Positions 13,921-26,990 of a stretch of 64,000 nucleotides of DNA are shown here, one piece after another. This stretch comes from Rachycentron canadum (taxonomy: Eukaryota > Chordata > Actinopteri > Carangiformes > Rachycentridae), in the NCBI GenBank assembly GCA_038496675.1, contig CM076658.1, positions 14,735,220-14,799,219 of the forward strand. Reading direction: 5' to 3'. A program made the translations under genes and the position numbers. Below the pieces are notes generated by a model. It saw only the letters and a list, made by a program, of their open reading frames with translations. It was not told the DNA's origin and ran no database searches. Every line of letters begins with the position of its first letter. Position 1 is the stretch's first letter.

Positions 13921-14753
13921 CAAAAACTGCATAGACTTAATAAACCTATTGAATTTGCACAACCCTTTTAAATATTTTATAACCTGCACGTTTACGTCAT
14001 ACAAGTTGATCTTCTTTTCCTGTTTTATTGGTGCATCGTTACCTTACAGAGACCATTACTGCCACCAGCTGCTTCGATGCACCACTGCCCTCTGCAGTAA
14101 ACAGATATTCTGTATGTTATCACTGTTGTGCAAGTTAAAATTACCAATGCAGCATCCTCCCTGAGACCACCAAGCCCCCTCATGGGCAAACAAATGTTTA
14201 TTCATCTGGCAACAAGTTGGTCCTGGCTCATCTTTCATACATGTAAAATCCTGTCTCATGAGTACAAACTACTATGCAGTGCCTTGGGATCTGTAGCTTT
14301 CAAAATCAAGGACAAACTGGACTTCTTCAATTGCGCTTAATTCTCTCAGCAGCAATGTGACCCCTTGCATTTTTTGTATGCAGTCCTATTTTCAGTCTAA
14401 GAATATAATATCTATATAATTAATCCTATAAGGAAATATAAATTCAAGTTGTCTAGTAAATCACTAATATATGCACTTTGGCTACCCTTGGCAGTGGGGA
14501 CAAAGCATCTCCTGAACAGCTCAGTCCTACAGTGCAGCAAGATGAGACATTGACTTCCACTGGTTGACACTGGAGCTGTTTCTCTGGGCTGCCAGAATGT
14601 TATGAAGAGGGTGGTGGGCATCGTCCAATATGTCCCGCATCCTTCAATGCATGCATCTCTCAACCACAATCAGTCCAGAGTGAGTCCTGCCAAGCAGAGA
14701 GCCAGTGTTTTTAACCAGTGTATCCAGTCTCCTTGTTTTTGTCTACATATACA

Positions 14754-14990
14754 GTACTGTGCAAAAGTCTTAGACCACCCTTAGATTTGTTGTTTTAGCA
14801 ATGCTATAATGGCCATATATAAATATTTCTCATTCTCTTTATCAGAATACAACCAGGAAAAATGAATACAAAATAAAGGAAATGTGTATGCAGTATTAAA
14901 AACAAAAACAAAAGCTTTTATAGGTGACAAATATTTACTGTGACCCCCCCTTACACTTGAGCAATAGCAGGAACCTGGCTCTTACACCTA
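14754..14990 (+). mobile_element. 5' part of a Tc1-like DNA transposon relic
   Basis: TA followed by CAGTACTGTGCAAAAGTCTT is the terminal sequence I associate with a Tc1-like family in fish; these elements insert at TA. The downstream text (CTCATTCTCTTTATCAGAAT, then AGCAGGAACCTGGCTCTTAC) also fits that family. No matching inverted end was found downstream, so this is a truncated, non-autonomous fragment without transposase. Confidence 0.6.
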
Positions 14991-16253
14991 AATGGAATAG
15001 AGCCATAATTAATGTCATTGCTAACACCGGTATTTGTCGACTATTTAATAATGAAATTCACACTTATTCGTCAGCTTTCCTCTTAAAGGTAACGCAGGGA
15101 TAGGAAGAGATCTGACTTGCACCTCTTAAGTCAGATGTAAAGTAGGACAGGCATTCATAAATTATGGAGTAAACAGCTTTGAAAGAAGACGCAAATGTGC
15201 TTTAAATGTTGCTGTGGAATTTAAAGTAGTTTATATCTGTGCACTCTAAAGAAGGCACTTCACACAACACTTTAAATGCCATTCAAAATTCACTTTCTCT
15301 CTGAGCTCAGGCATAATTCACTAAAGACATGAAACTGCTAAACTAAATGCATCTGTTTCAAGTCGAATCCCACAGGACTGTCTATTCAAGTATATTAACA
15401 CTCACTCATGGTGTGTTCAGAGATTCCCATGCCCATTATTGACAATGTAGTGACCACTAAAAAAAACCTTAAAAAGTACTGTAGATGTACACCTGTTCTA
15501 CATCAATTTGAATGACTTACCAGGGGGACAACAAGGAATTAACTGGTCTATGCGCTTCCTTCACAGATGAAACATGAAACTTTGTGTGTACTGTCCACTA
15601 TTAGACTATACTGTTAATAAGTCATGAAAGGGTAATGTTTTAAAGGAAAAGGGTTGATGAAATTAAAGGCTTTTGCAACAAACTGAACAGCATCCTGGGG
15701 CTAATTGGCACAAATAATGAATCTGAAGGCATCCACAGAACATATAGGGAGAAGGTTGCATCAAGTAATTGTCAAAGAACCTATAAATAAAGGCATAAAT
15801 TTACTCTTGAGAAGAACGTGCAGGGGAACAGCAGAAAATAGACGTGGGTCCTGAAGCTTGGCAGAAGAGATTGTTTTCAACCCTGTCTCTTTATGTTAAT
15901 TATGTGAATACAGTACTAATTTGTTTTGCCAATTACACTTTGAGGGAAACATCAAAGTATACATGGAAACATCAGCACTTAGGTTCTGTGGCTACAAGCT
16001 AAAAGTAAAAGTGTCACGTTTAGCACCCAGTTGAACCTTGAGAAAAATATTAATCCTGTTATTGCTTCCTGTTACTTCTAATTAAGAATCAATGTCTGTC
16101 TGATTATCTGTCCAACTGCTAGAAGCTACTAGACTGTTGTAATGCACAGTGTGCTTGTTAAAGCTAAGAAGCTATTACTTCAAAGATTTGACTACTAGGC
16201 TATGGATCAGTCTCTTAGGTCAGGACGTTCTAGTTATTTTATAGCTCATCTGA
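14991..16253. other. no gene seen
   Basis: AT-rich unique sequence. No domain-bearing open frame and no recognised repeat. Confidence 0.5.
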
Positions 16254-16279
16254 TTTTTTTTTTTTTTTTTTTTTTTTTT
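16254..16279. repeat. T26 run
   Basis: Uninterrupted homopolymer; could be the poly-A tail of a minus-strand retroposon whose body is no longer recognisable. Confidence 0.95.
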
Positions 16280-19200
16280 ATTCTTAAAGACATTCATTAA
16301 CACTTCATTTCTTATCATTCTTATATTCCAGTGGGTTTAATTTTAAACATAGTTTCAAACATAGTTTGTCAACCTTGAAGTTCACAAAGTTTTCAGTTCT
16401 GGAGAGGTGACTCCTAAGATGCTTGCTGGCAGGTTGAGTTCCTCCCAATATTATCCCTCCTGCTGGGCCTGAAGCAGCTGGCAGACATGAAGTGTCCTTT
16501 CCTCATTTTGTCGATCATTGTTGAAACTGATTTTATTTATACAGCCTTTCGTTTGGGGAGGATTTTGGTACCGTGATTAGATGGGTTATCATGTCCTGAT
16601 GACTACTTCATTGAACATGTCAAAACATGTTTTGTCACACTGTATTGTATGTATACAACACCGAGACTGCATTTCCTTAGTAACACTAGAACACAGAAAA
16701 TATCAGGAAGTCGACATTTAGTGTAGCCATGGAGGCTAGAAACATGTTCCTGTGCCTTCTTCTCTGGGCACAAACCTCTAAGGACCATCAATAAGGAAAT
16801 TCCACAGGATTGTAGGTGACTGATGTTGAAATCATCCACAAATTGAAGTTAATATTTTCAATTATATTCTGTTAATGACATTCTGCTGCGACCTCAGACT
16901 TGGATCAGTAATTAGTTTTTGTTTTGCAGGGTTTCCCAATACGATAAGCTGCAGCAATGGCATTCATATCCTTATCACTTCACTAATGAAGGTGGAGGTG
17001 AATAGAAAGTTTTCCACAGCATTACTGTGCAGGTACATTGACTGCCATCTTGCAATAACAAAGATCTCATTATCTGCACTGTCAAGATTTGATTGAAGCA
17101 CATGTGATTGCAAATGTTGAAACTAAGTAGCCCAGTGTACCCGAAACAACAGATTTGCACATTATAAAAAAAAGATTTGTTCTATCATTCCCTTGTCCAT
17201 CTTTTTTTTAACACATTCAAAATGTATCTGCCATATAATTACGGGAGAGTTTGATGGCCACCTGCTTTGTGGCAAAGCCTACACATAGCCCTCTTGGCTA
17301 AGCCCTTACCCTGACCCTGAGCTGGGCCCCCAACAGCGTTTTAATGTGGCCCACTGCTGGACTAGAGCCAGGGTTTAGAGTGTGTCTCTGCAGACACAGG
17401 GTAAGATAGGCAGGTAACATGATTGCGCCATGTGTTGTTCTACATAATAGTGCCACAATTGGAAGACAGCAACACCATGTTGTACAAATGAAGACCATCC
17501 CATGTCCCACTGTAGATAACCTGGATTGAAGAGCTGCCCGAGATATAATATGCCAGAATCACCAACATTTAACATATTTACCTGTATCCACCTCTAAGTG
17601 GTGTTCCAGTAATTCCTTTGCCTTATATGCCTTTCTAATCACCTGTCCTAAGTCCATAATTTCTTGGTTTTGCCAATTTCTTGATGAGATGCATTTCAGA
17701 TCTCACTGTATTAATCTGTGTTTTTGATGGATCCTCCTCAGTCACGCACTGTGAAAAAGGAAAAGGATAAAGGTTTTTTTTTTTTTTTCCCCATTCATTA
17801 TTTATTTTCCTCATTTCAGTGTACATTTCAAAGGCAAAATTCAACACAAGATAGTAAAAATCAAATTTGGAAAGAATTATTGGCTAGTAGCTACCATGCA
17901 TAATACAATGTTACCTCTCTAGGCCTCTCTCAATCCTTTTCTGTTGCAGTAAACAACGCGTCATCATCATCACCACATCACAATCATACCATAAAACAGA
18001 GCAGTACACTTTAAACTGCTGTATTTGGCAACATTTCAGGCATATTAAGGTCTTTCAACTGCAGGAGGTTGTGCTGTGGCAGGAGCATGAACTCCCTTCG
18101 GGTCCCTTCACCCACTGGTTGCTCAGTGTTATGACTGATGACTAGTTCCTCTGCCTCTGTCAGGAGTGGTGGTACTGGCCCTCCCACTATTTTGCAGGCC
18201 TTTGCCTTCTTTCTGTTTTGATCCCCTGAGTAGAACTGAAATGCTAAAACACTATATAGGATATTTATGTGTGAACAGTGTCAACAACTCTACTGTTTAT
18301 AGAATTGGGAGTTAAAGCTCAATGAACTGAATTAATGTGTCAAATATCATTAAAACCGAAGTGAAGGACAATCATGAGCCTAAAGGCCTAACAAAATATG
18401 CCTTTCCTCTTTGAACTATGTTTTTATATTTCATTTTCAGCTGCTTCCAAATCCACTGTGCTAATGGGATTGCACCAAGATAAACATAAAATTCTATTCA
18501 ATTACATCCCACCACCTTTTTACCTGTTACAATTAAAAGGTGTTTCAATATTAAATAAATACAATTATTCATTCAAGCTTATGTATTATACCAGCAGCAA
18601 TGCACATCAATCCACACCAATTGTCTTTCTGCTGCAGTTGTGTTTTTTGTTTTTGTTCTTTGTTTTTTTCTGAAAATGGGGCAAGCACGTATTACAACTT
18701 ATAACTACAAAGTGGGGTGAAGTAAGACAACCTGTTTTTCTTGCCAGTTGCCATGGTGAAGCTAGTGTTTCAGCATCAATGGCGATCACTCTTTTTTTAT
18801 GGTCGTCACACATTTGCTTAGCACAGAGTGAGGAAAGTCAGAGTTGATTAAACAAACTGAGATCAGCTGATCTGGAACATCTAAGGGTTCATTAACTTCA
18901 CGGTTGGATTCAGAGTTTGTCAAACCTGCTTTACACGTTTTTCCTGACCTAGTCCATGCTTTGTACTGTAGATTATTATACAAAATAGTCTCCTGGGAAC
19001 TATACCTTTTAAGACAGCAGCAGCAAGAGGAAATGGTACAGAGTAAAATGTGGAGTAAATAATGAAAGGGTGGCTGACAAATGACTATCTGTGAGTTTTG
19101 CACAACTCAGATGATGATGATGATAACAGCAAACACGACCAACTATGAGTAAGGGGACATGCTTAAAAACATCATTCATTCTAACCTTCTTACACAGACC

Positions 19201-20138
19201 AGTGTGTGAACTAAAGAAGCGACTGGAAAGCAAGGGGTTTAGAAAATTGCAAATATGTTGATAATGAACATGTGTGTAAAATGTTCACATTTGCTTTCCA
19301 CTAGAATATCTGCTCTTCCGCTACAATATCCACTTGTAGTAATTACATAATTATTACATTTTTCATTGCGGTTATGTTTAGGCACTCACAGCACTGATTT
19401 AATGTAGGAATGTAGTCATTTAACCAATAACAATAGTAATTGTCTATCCCTAATACAGAAGAGCTTTTTTTGCCTAAATCATTTTCTATTAAAATATGTC
19501 ATGTTTTTGAGAAACATTATTTGCACATTGTAGTATTACTAGGGAATCAAATCAGGAAAAAAAAAGGGGGGGGGGTAATGCAAGTATTTTCCAATTATAC
19601 ATTGTAGTCATTGAGCTTTTAGTTAGTGGCTTATTATAATTAATTCATAAAACCTATATCATATATCAATTCACTGAGAAAAAACACAACAGCCCTCTTA
19701 TTTGTAATAATACTCACAAAAAGCATTTTAAACAGATTTTGTGCGCATCAACTGTTTGGCTTTACTAGTCCCATGTCATTATTTATTTTATTTATTTATT
19801 CATTTCTCTTATTTCTATTTTATTTAATTATTTTGCTACAGATGCAATAATATAATTTCTGTCATGCTTTTAGTATTTTGGAGTACGAGTGCATTTGAGG
19901 CAATAAAATTATATTGTTATTTATCTGATTTGTTTTAAATGTTTTAAACATTTGTTGTTGTGCTTTTCCCATGATACAAATTAAGAGCTTTTAGTTTAAC
20001 CAAGTGCCATAAAGAACAAATTTATTTACATGGTCAGAATAAAGAATAAAATTGCATATGAATCTGCCTGGTTACATACAGTAGATATGTGGTTCTATCA
20101 ATGGTGACCATCACGAAAACAGGCTACCAGTGTAAACT
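16280..20138. other. no gene seen; one T15 run
   Basis: Contains a direct repeat AAACATAGTTT x2 near 16350-16375 and a T15 run at 17774-17788. A GC-richer stretch lies at 17290-17550 without coding signature. AT-rich low complexity occupies 19775-19845. Open frames of up to 105 codons show no domains. Confidence 0.5.
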
Positions 20139-20525
20139 ATGTCACTCAACTTGTTCACTCTTGAAATGTATCCAAGCAAGAAGCCATTTGCGAAATGGAA
20201 ATCTTTTTCCTCATCCGTTATATTGTATAATTTCCTTTTCCAATATAGGGGTCCATCTGTGGCTGTAAAAAGGCCTGTTCAATTGGACCCATTGTGCTCA
20301 TGTTTCCTGGTCACATCTGCCAAGCAAGCCTTGTCAGCTGCCACTTGGACCTGTCCAATTACTTTCCAATTTGAGGGCAGAGGAATAGATAGAGGGAAAC
20401 ACAGATGGATTGACAGCCTGGATGGATTTGAAAATGAAATGTGTTGTGGGCATTATAGTAGCATGAGAATGATCTGTCCTGCAGCATTTAAAGGCAGAAT
20501 CTTTATTTCACCAATAACATTGTAA
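20139..20525. promoter_or_regulatory. candidate conserved noncoding element over an open frame
   Basis: A 128-codon plus-strand frame spans this block, but the translated sequence has no recognisable family and no splice support. The DNA has balanced composition, E-box cores (CATCTG, CAGCTG), ATTGACAG (Meis/TGIF-type core) and repeated CCAATT text. I favour conserved noncoding DNA over a coding exon, at low confidence. Confidence 0.25.
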
Positions 20526-22879
20526 TTTAAGAGGCAAGAATTAGGAAGCAGATTGAACTTAATTTTGAGTTTAATCTCTGACTTAAATGATATGGATAAA
20601 TGGATATGCAATGACCTGCGCTCATGCAAGTCAACAAACAGTCAAGAGGATGGACTATTGACTGTATGATGGGTACATGTTGCTCATTCTAGCCATAAAT
20701 CTGAGAATGAAGCTCAGATACATGCAAGTGGGTAGTCCTTGGGTGCACCCAAGCCTTATCCCCAGATTTATTGAGGCCAAGGCACTCACTCTCTGAGACA
20801 CACATTTGCTTTCACATAGTCCCTGTCATCAATCACAATGCAACACCAAGGACATCCTGTTTTCTCTGACATCTGCTATTTGACAAACTCAGACTGACTG
20901 ACACAGCAGAAAGGTTTATTACTTTCTCCACGTTGGTGCATTGCATGTTGAATATTCTAAATGGTAGACTGCTTTATGTATCTATATCCTTAGGAATGCT
21001 CATATCAGGCCATTATGTCAGGATAAATTTAATTAGTTGCCATACATCGGTTAGAGAATCCATCCAAGCTCATTATCCATTGAGCTCATTTATTTTTAAG
21101 ATATACGAACAGCAGCATTTCTGCTTTAATGTAAATGAATTAAACTAATGCATCTGTCCCCTCCATGCTGGTGGACATTATTTATTAGCACAATCTACTT
21201 TCATCCCTCTTACGTGTGTGTCACATCCCTATCTAACTGGGCTGTCTCAAACGTAGCCTGCCACGTTGCAGCGTGTCCTTAGCTGACACCTTAATGTGCA
21301 GTGACACACCCAGTTATTGGGGAGCACAATCTATGAATTATAATAAGCTCTTATATCTGTAATTGAGAGACATGAACAGAAAAAAAACAGAACAGAGAGA
21401 AAAGAGAACACATATGGTATAATCTGGTTTATCTGGGATTGCAGTGTTTGTTTTCTATATAGAGCCACATTGCTGGCCTTTTGTTATCGACCCCTGAATA
21501 AGGTTTGGGTGAATATTTTACTTTCTTAAGGTGGGCTCCTACAGTTGACAAAGAAAATCTTTTCTCACATGGATGCTTCTGCTGGGCCAGGACGGCTGAT
21601 GGATGACATGTAAACAAAGCAAGGTAGATGAATTAGAATATTGTTTATGCAAATAGATATAAATATGTGATTCATCAAACATTACAGTAAGTCATTTATG
21701 AATGACTCACAGAATGGTGTAGAGGTATTTTGTTTCTGTTTGGATTCACTCATGAGAAAAGGTATGAGGAAATCAAATTCATATTTTCTGTGGTGCGCTA
21801 TATGAATGATTTAGTGCCTTGGGAGAGGAAACATCTTATATGCATTCTTGTACGGCTTGTGAGGTTATGTGCATGCATAACTGCTTAAGCTTCCTGTCTG
21901 TGTGTGTGGGTTTGTGAGTGTGCCTGTAGTAAAAACTGCTTGGCTCTATCATGGTTCTATTTGGCAGTACTTAAAAAGACACTGGGACATAGAGGGGTTC
22001 ATCAATAACCATTGGCCTCGTAGAAAGTTAATTTATTTAGGGCTTGAGAACAGACACTATTTGCCGTGTTAGAATCATGTGGATATAAGAAATCCTTTAA
22101 AATCATCCATTCACTCTTGTCCTGTCACTGCTGAACAAAATTGTCGTGGTGTTGTTTTTCTTTTTTTATAATGTATGTGTGTATGAAACAAAGAGAGTGA
22201 GAGTTGGAGAGAGAAACTCTGTGTTAAAAGTGCAACAACCTGCACTAGCTTGTTCTCTTTGCTAATGCAAAATGGAGAAAGCTGTGCTGAATCAAAAATC
22301 AAGTAATTTGAACAAAATTTGGACTTGACACATCAATTCTGCAGTGCAGTTTAGAATTACTGTCTGTGGTTTTGGATTGATTTTGTTTGAATAAAATAAA
22401 GCTTAAAATGACAATTTAAAAAAGCATTTAAATATATGTCATCTGCATATAAAGACATAAATAATAATTATTAACCTAAAAGAGCTTTGGCAAAGGGCAA
22501 ATGTGACAGATATGGCAGGGTAGCTCTGTCTTGTGTACATCCAAAGACCATCATCATTACCATCAATTTTACCATCATCATTTCTTGTTGTAAGCGTCAT
22601 CACAGTTTACAATCATACTTTCTACAAAAGATATAAAATAAACTCAACACACAATACAGTGACTAATACCACGCTGCAGTTTGGGGGAACATGAAAATGT
22701 GTCTGTAGAAAGAGTCAAAGGAGGCTTGTGTTTTTTGCCTCGACCGCTCTTGAGGCTCTGTCACCTTTTTGTTATTATTTATTTTAGTACAGCCAAGAAA
22801 GCATAGGGACCTTAGGTAGTGATTTGTCATACAGTGTGTATGGAGGTGATGCACAGAGTTTGGAGGCAGAACTGGAGTT
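20526..22879. other. no gene seen
   Basis: AT-rich unique sequence; open frames are below 75 codons and no repeat family was recognised. Confidence 0.5.
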
Positions 22880-22990
22880 TAGCCTTGAGCGTAACCTGTA
22901 TAATTTTTTTAAATCAATTCCGAAATTAATCAGTAACCAGTGGAGGGAGACTAATATAGGGGTGATACATAAAATTGGACAAACTGGGCT
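22880..22990. mobile_element. short dispersed-repeat remnant
   Basis: CAGTAACCAGTGGAGGGAGA and the following 'CTAATATAGGGGTGATAC' resemble a common fish repeat (AACCAGTG(C/A)AG(A/G)GAGGCTAA...GGTGTAAT). The match is partial, and the superfamily is not determinable. Confidence 0.4.
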
Positions 22991-25900
22991 TTGCTACATT
23001 ATTTTACAAAAGATTATTATTTTACTGAACATGTTTATGCCCAGTCTTTAACGTCAAGTAAACTGGCATTAATTGTAAAGTGCAGTTATTCTTCTAAGTG
23101 AATGTTTTATAAATGGATGCCTGGTATATGTAGGGTACCACTAAGTTAAAGACAGCAAGATGTATTTTTTCTGCTTTGTTACAATCAGCACCAAGCGGAA
23201 AGTTAAACATCTGCAGGCCTGGAAGCATGGATTTTTTTAAGTGTCAGGTAATGCCCTAAGGCAACTCATGTGGGATGCACACAGGCGATATCATTTTCCC
23301 GGTATGACAGCAATGAATAAAACATCTATAAATATGATGATTAGGAGGTAAGAATACTTTAGAAGAATACTTTGCTACCTCTCTGGTTTAGAAAGATCAG
23401 TATTATGGAATAACAAGGACCCGGAAGAAGCAGAGACAGTTTAATTTTGGTCATGTGGTCTTATTCAAACTAAGTATGCTTCTCTATCAAGCTTGGGTTT
23501 TCTAGCATGTGGTAGATGGCGAGCCAGTCGGTCACTAATTTGCCCACAACATCCCTGCAGCATACCGATCAAGCTGCTAGAAAAACCACTTTGCTCTGTT
23601 CACAAGAGAGCTACATTTCTGCATGTTGCACGTGTTGACTTGAATACAGAACATGTGAGGTTTTTTTTTTTTTTTTTCACCTTTCATATAATACAAGCAA
23701 ATTGTCTGCTAATCAATAATTTGGGAGATGAAGTTATTTCCCTTCACACAGTGGACACAGACTGGAGTGATTAATAATTTGCAGCAGGATACTCTTCACA
23801 CCTGCATCTGTTTGCACACTTGACCTCCACCTTATCTCTTCCCTGTGAGTATGTCTCTTCATTGGCTTGGGGGTTTCCTCTTCTGTCTGCTGCATCACAT
23901 TGCTTCCTTACGTGTTTAACACCTTAATGGACATGTTTTTTTGCTGTCAGCGCAGTTTGTGGTCCATCAGAGGTTTGTGTTTATCTTCAGAGTGCTGCTG
24001 TTTATGATAGTGTCATTTGTGACTGTGGATATAGGTGGTTGAGCCACAACCGAATCCGCACACTGCTTTCAGTGCATATTAAATAAATGCCTGTATCAGG
24101 TGTCTTTCCCAACTGAGCAACTGGTGCAGGATCAGTGGGGGGCATTATACAATATACCACTACATATAGCATTATATACAACCTTGCTCCCCACATGAAT
24201 GAAAGATATGCTACTGTATATGCTCTCCTGCCTGACTGCCCAGACAAGATGGCAATGCAAAGCTGTCAACAGATTTAGGATGATTCAATTTTTCTTTATA
24301 TACTTTCTCTGCAGCAATCACTCACTGCTATATTGCTATGCCCGTCCATGGTGGATTTGGCTGATTGCTGGGATGAAAGCTGTACATTCCATATTCTTTC
24401 TCATATGAGAAAGTGGCACTCCAATCCTCTGATCTTGGCAGTTTAAATTCAGACCATGATGCCTTCCCTCAGACCACAAGGGAAATTAATAAATGATTAA
24501 AGTCTAGTGGAGTCAGGGGAAAGAATGGTAAAGAGGGATAATGGTGTATTGCTGAATGATGCTATCTCCCTGCACTCAGGGTTATGTCTCTATCTACTAG
24601 TGTGTGCTTAGAGGAGGCAATGCCTGGAAGCTGGTTTGTTGACAGGTGTCCTAAGTGATAGAAGGACACTTTGTGAGGAACCTGATTACATTAACAATGG
24701 TCCCTCAAGCCACATTTATACCTTGAAATGATAAACAAAAAAACAAAAAAATGTAGTCTGCGTATGCACTTTCTGCTAGTTAATCAGATATGACGTATCA
24801 AAGTTTGCTTTTACAACTACACTTTTAATTTGCATGGTGAGAATTAAGGTATTGTGGTGGCAAAAAGTAATCTTCTGTGAAGTAAAATATATGTGAACAC
24901 ACAACTGGAATAAGCAGCATAGATATATTGAAAACACACTTAACACACAATATTAAAAATAATGTGTTACGTTATAAAACTGGAAATTATGTATGCTTAG
25001 CACAGAGTACAAGAAAATTTACATTTTGTCTGTGTGTGTGTTTGTGTGTAGTGATCAAAATGCTGTTGTGGGTATTTTTATTTAGTCATTGTCTGACTGA
25101 GAGCAAAGAGCTTCACCTCAGGTTCAATAATTGAGTCTAGTCAGTGCAGACTGTATCATAAGTACAATGAATCAATCTGATTCTTTGAATATAAGAAATG
25201 TAGTGCAAACAACATATCATCTGGCATCTGGTATGGTCAACCAGCTGTTTACTCAATGCTATTTACAGAATGTAACTATTCACATCAGAGTTTATTGGAC
25301 TAACAGGGCTGATGAAAGCTAACGTAGCCAGCTATTACTAGTCTTAGCTTAGCTGAACCTTTTCATAGATGTTAAAACTTCTTAGTAGAATTGATATAAT
25401 GATAAGATAATGTAATTCTGCCAAAAAATCTTTTTCACCAGCACAATATTATCTCCTGCATGGGTCAAAAGCGAAGCAGCTTTGCTCAAAACACAGATTG
25501 CTTGCTGACGCATTAGTATTGCACCATTAAAAAAAATTGTGTTAACCTGTTTACTGACCTCTGCTGTCATTTCTGTGAGCTCCTGTCTTTGCCAGTCATT
25601 CCTATACAAGCCAAAAAGCCACAGTCCTCTGCCTGAATGTCTAATGCACCCTGTGAACAACTTTGTTGGTCCAGCCTTTGATCCTTGCTCTGCCTGCTTG
25701 CCTTTGTTTAATGTCCACTTGCCTGCCTTTGGATTTTTGGCTGTCTGCCTTTCCCTCTTGGACTTATTTATCTATCCTCACAGCCTATTCGCTGGTGACT
25801 CTAAGTATGCCTATCATGACCAAAAACCCCGAATGGCCTGTCTGCTAAGTTTGCTTTAGGGTTTAAACCTCTTCTGACATCATTACATACATCTTCACTG

Positions 25901-26699
25901 GACATGCTGTTCCAAAGTCTTAAAGGTCAGATACAGAAAGTCCCATTGAGTTTGGTTTTAAACTCAGATTCTACATGACTCCAAGACTTATTTTGTTGCA
26001 TTTACCTTTTTTGGTTGAAAAGCATATTTTTGAAGAAGAAAATAAATATTTATATATATTTTTTTTAAATTTCAGTTAGATAAAGGTCTATTTCAGAACA
26101 TGTTTTCAACATGTTCTCTGTGTATTAAGGTTTTAATAATAAGAGTGGTAGCCCAGGGCTTTATTGTCTAAGCTCTCTCCCCATTTAGTGTTTAGAGGCT
26201 GATGGGAACCTTTTATTGTGTGGAAAGGTCTTGAACATGCTTTCATGGGCTTCCATTGATCGGTAATGCAATTTATTAGTCAGGCCAATCCATTAGCCAC
26301 TGTTGTACTGAGGAAAGCCTTGTGGAGCATCAGGATATTATCCAAATCCTCAAAATAAAGTCTGATGGCCAAAAGCCAGAGTTTGCATTATAATCAGTCT
26401 AATATAAGGCTACATACATCTGTGTAAATTCTAATTTAACTTATGTAAATCTTCATAATATGAACATGCGACTTGTGTTGCATTAGGTGTTAGAATTAAC
26501 AACCTTAAGTGATATTAAACAGACAGTGGTTGTGCAGTGCAGTGAAGTTTTTTTTTTTTTTTTTTTTCCTGTTTTGAAACTTCCAAGTCTGGTTGAAAAT
26601 GATGGCCTGGGCTCAATGACTGAAGGAAAATGCAATGTGACATCACGGACGAGCTGTGCCTCACTTCAAAACAGCAGTGAATCCTCTGGGAGGGCTGCG
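22991..26699. other. no gene seen; two poly-T runs
   Basis: T17 at 23661-23677 and T20 at 26548-26567. The pyrimidine-rich 25680-25800 (repeated TGCCTGCCTTTGGATTT-like text) may be part of an old transposon but is not diagnostic. The 106-codon frame at 25539-25859 follows this composition and is not credible as a gene. Confidence 0.5.
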
Positions 26700-26990
26700 T
26701 TTTGATGCAAAGGCCGGCACACTTCACAGCTCGAAAAGCCTTTTATCAGTCACTCGGGCTGCCTTCTAGAACAAGGGGGGCATTTTGTGTGGCTCTCGAA
26801 GGCCTCAAATACTCTGGAAGTTAGCATGAAGTGTTGAGCAAAAGAAAAGAGTGTCTACAATCTTGCCATTATGCTCGAGTCGTTCACTCAATTGCGCCAC
26901 CCGTGGGGGTATTTATTTCACATTACTTTGAAACCTTTGTGCTGTGGGCTGGCCGATGCTATTTCTTTTTCATGCTATCTTTCTTTTTAA
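26700..26990. promoter_or_regulatory. candidate conserved noncoding element
   Basis: This block is richer in GC and CpG than its surroundings (for example GGCCGGC, CTCGAAAAGCC, TGCTCGAGTCG, TTGCGCCACCCG). It is complex sequence without repeats and lacks an open frame of note. Retained CpGs in a CpG-depleted region can mark regulatory or constrained DNA. Inference only. Confidence 0.25.

Noticed and set aside
25539..25859. 106-codon frame rich in Cys, Leu and Phe
   Set aside because: It lies in a pyrimidine-rich, partly repetitive stretch (TGCCTGCCTTTGG words), and a second overlapping frame is also open.
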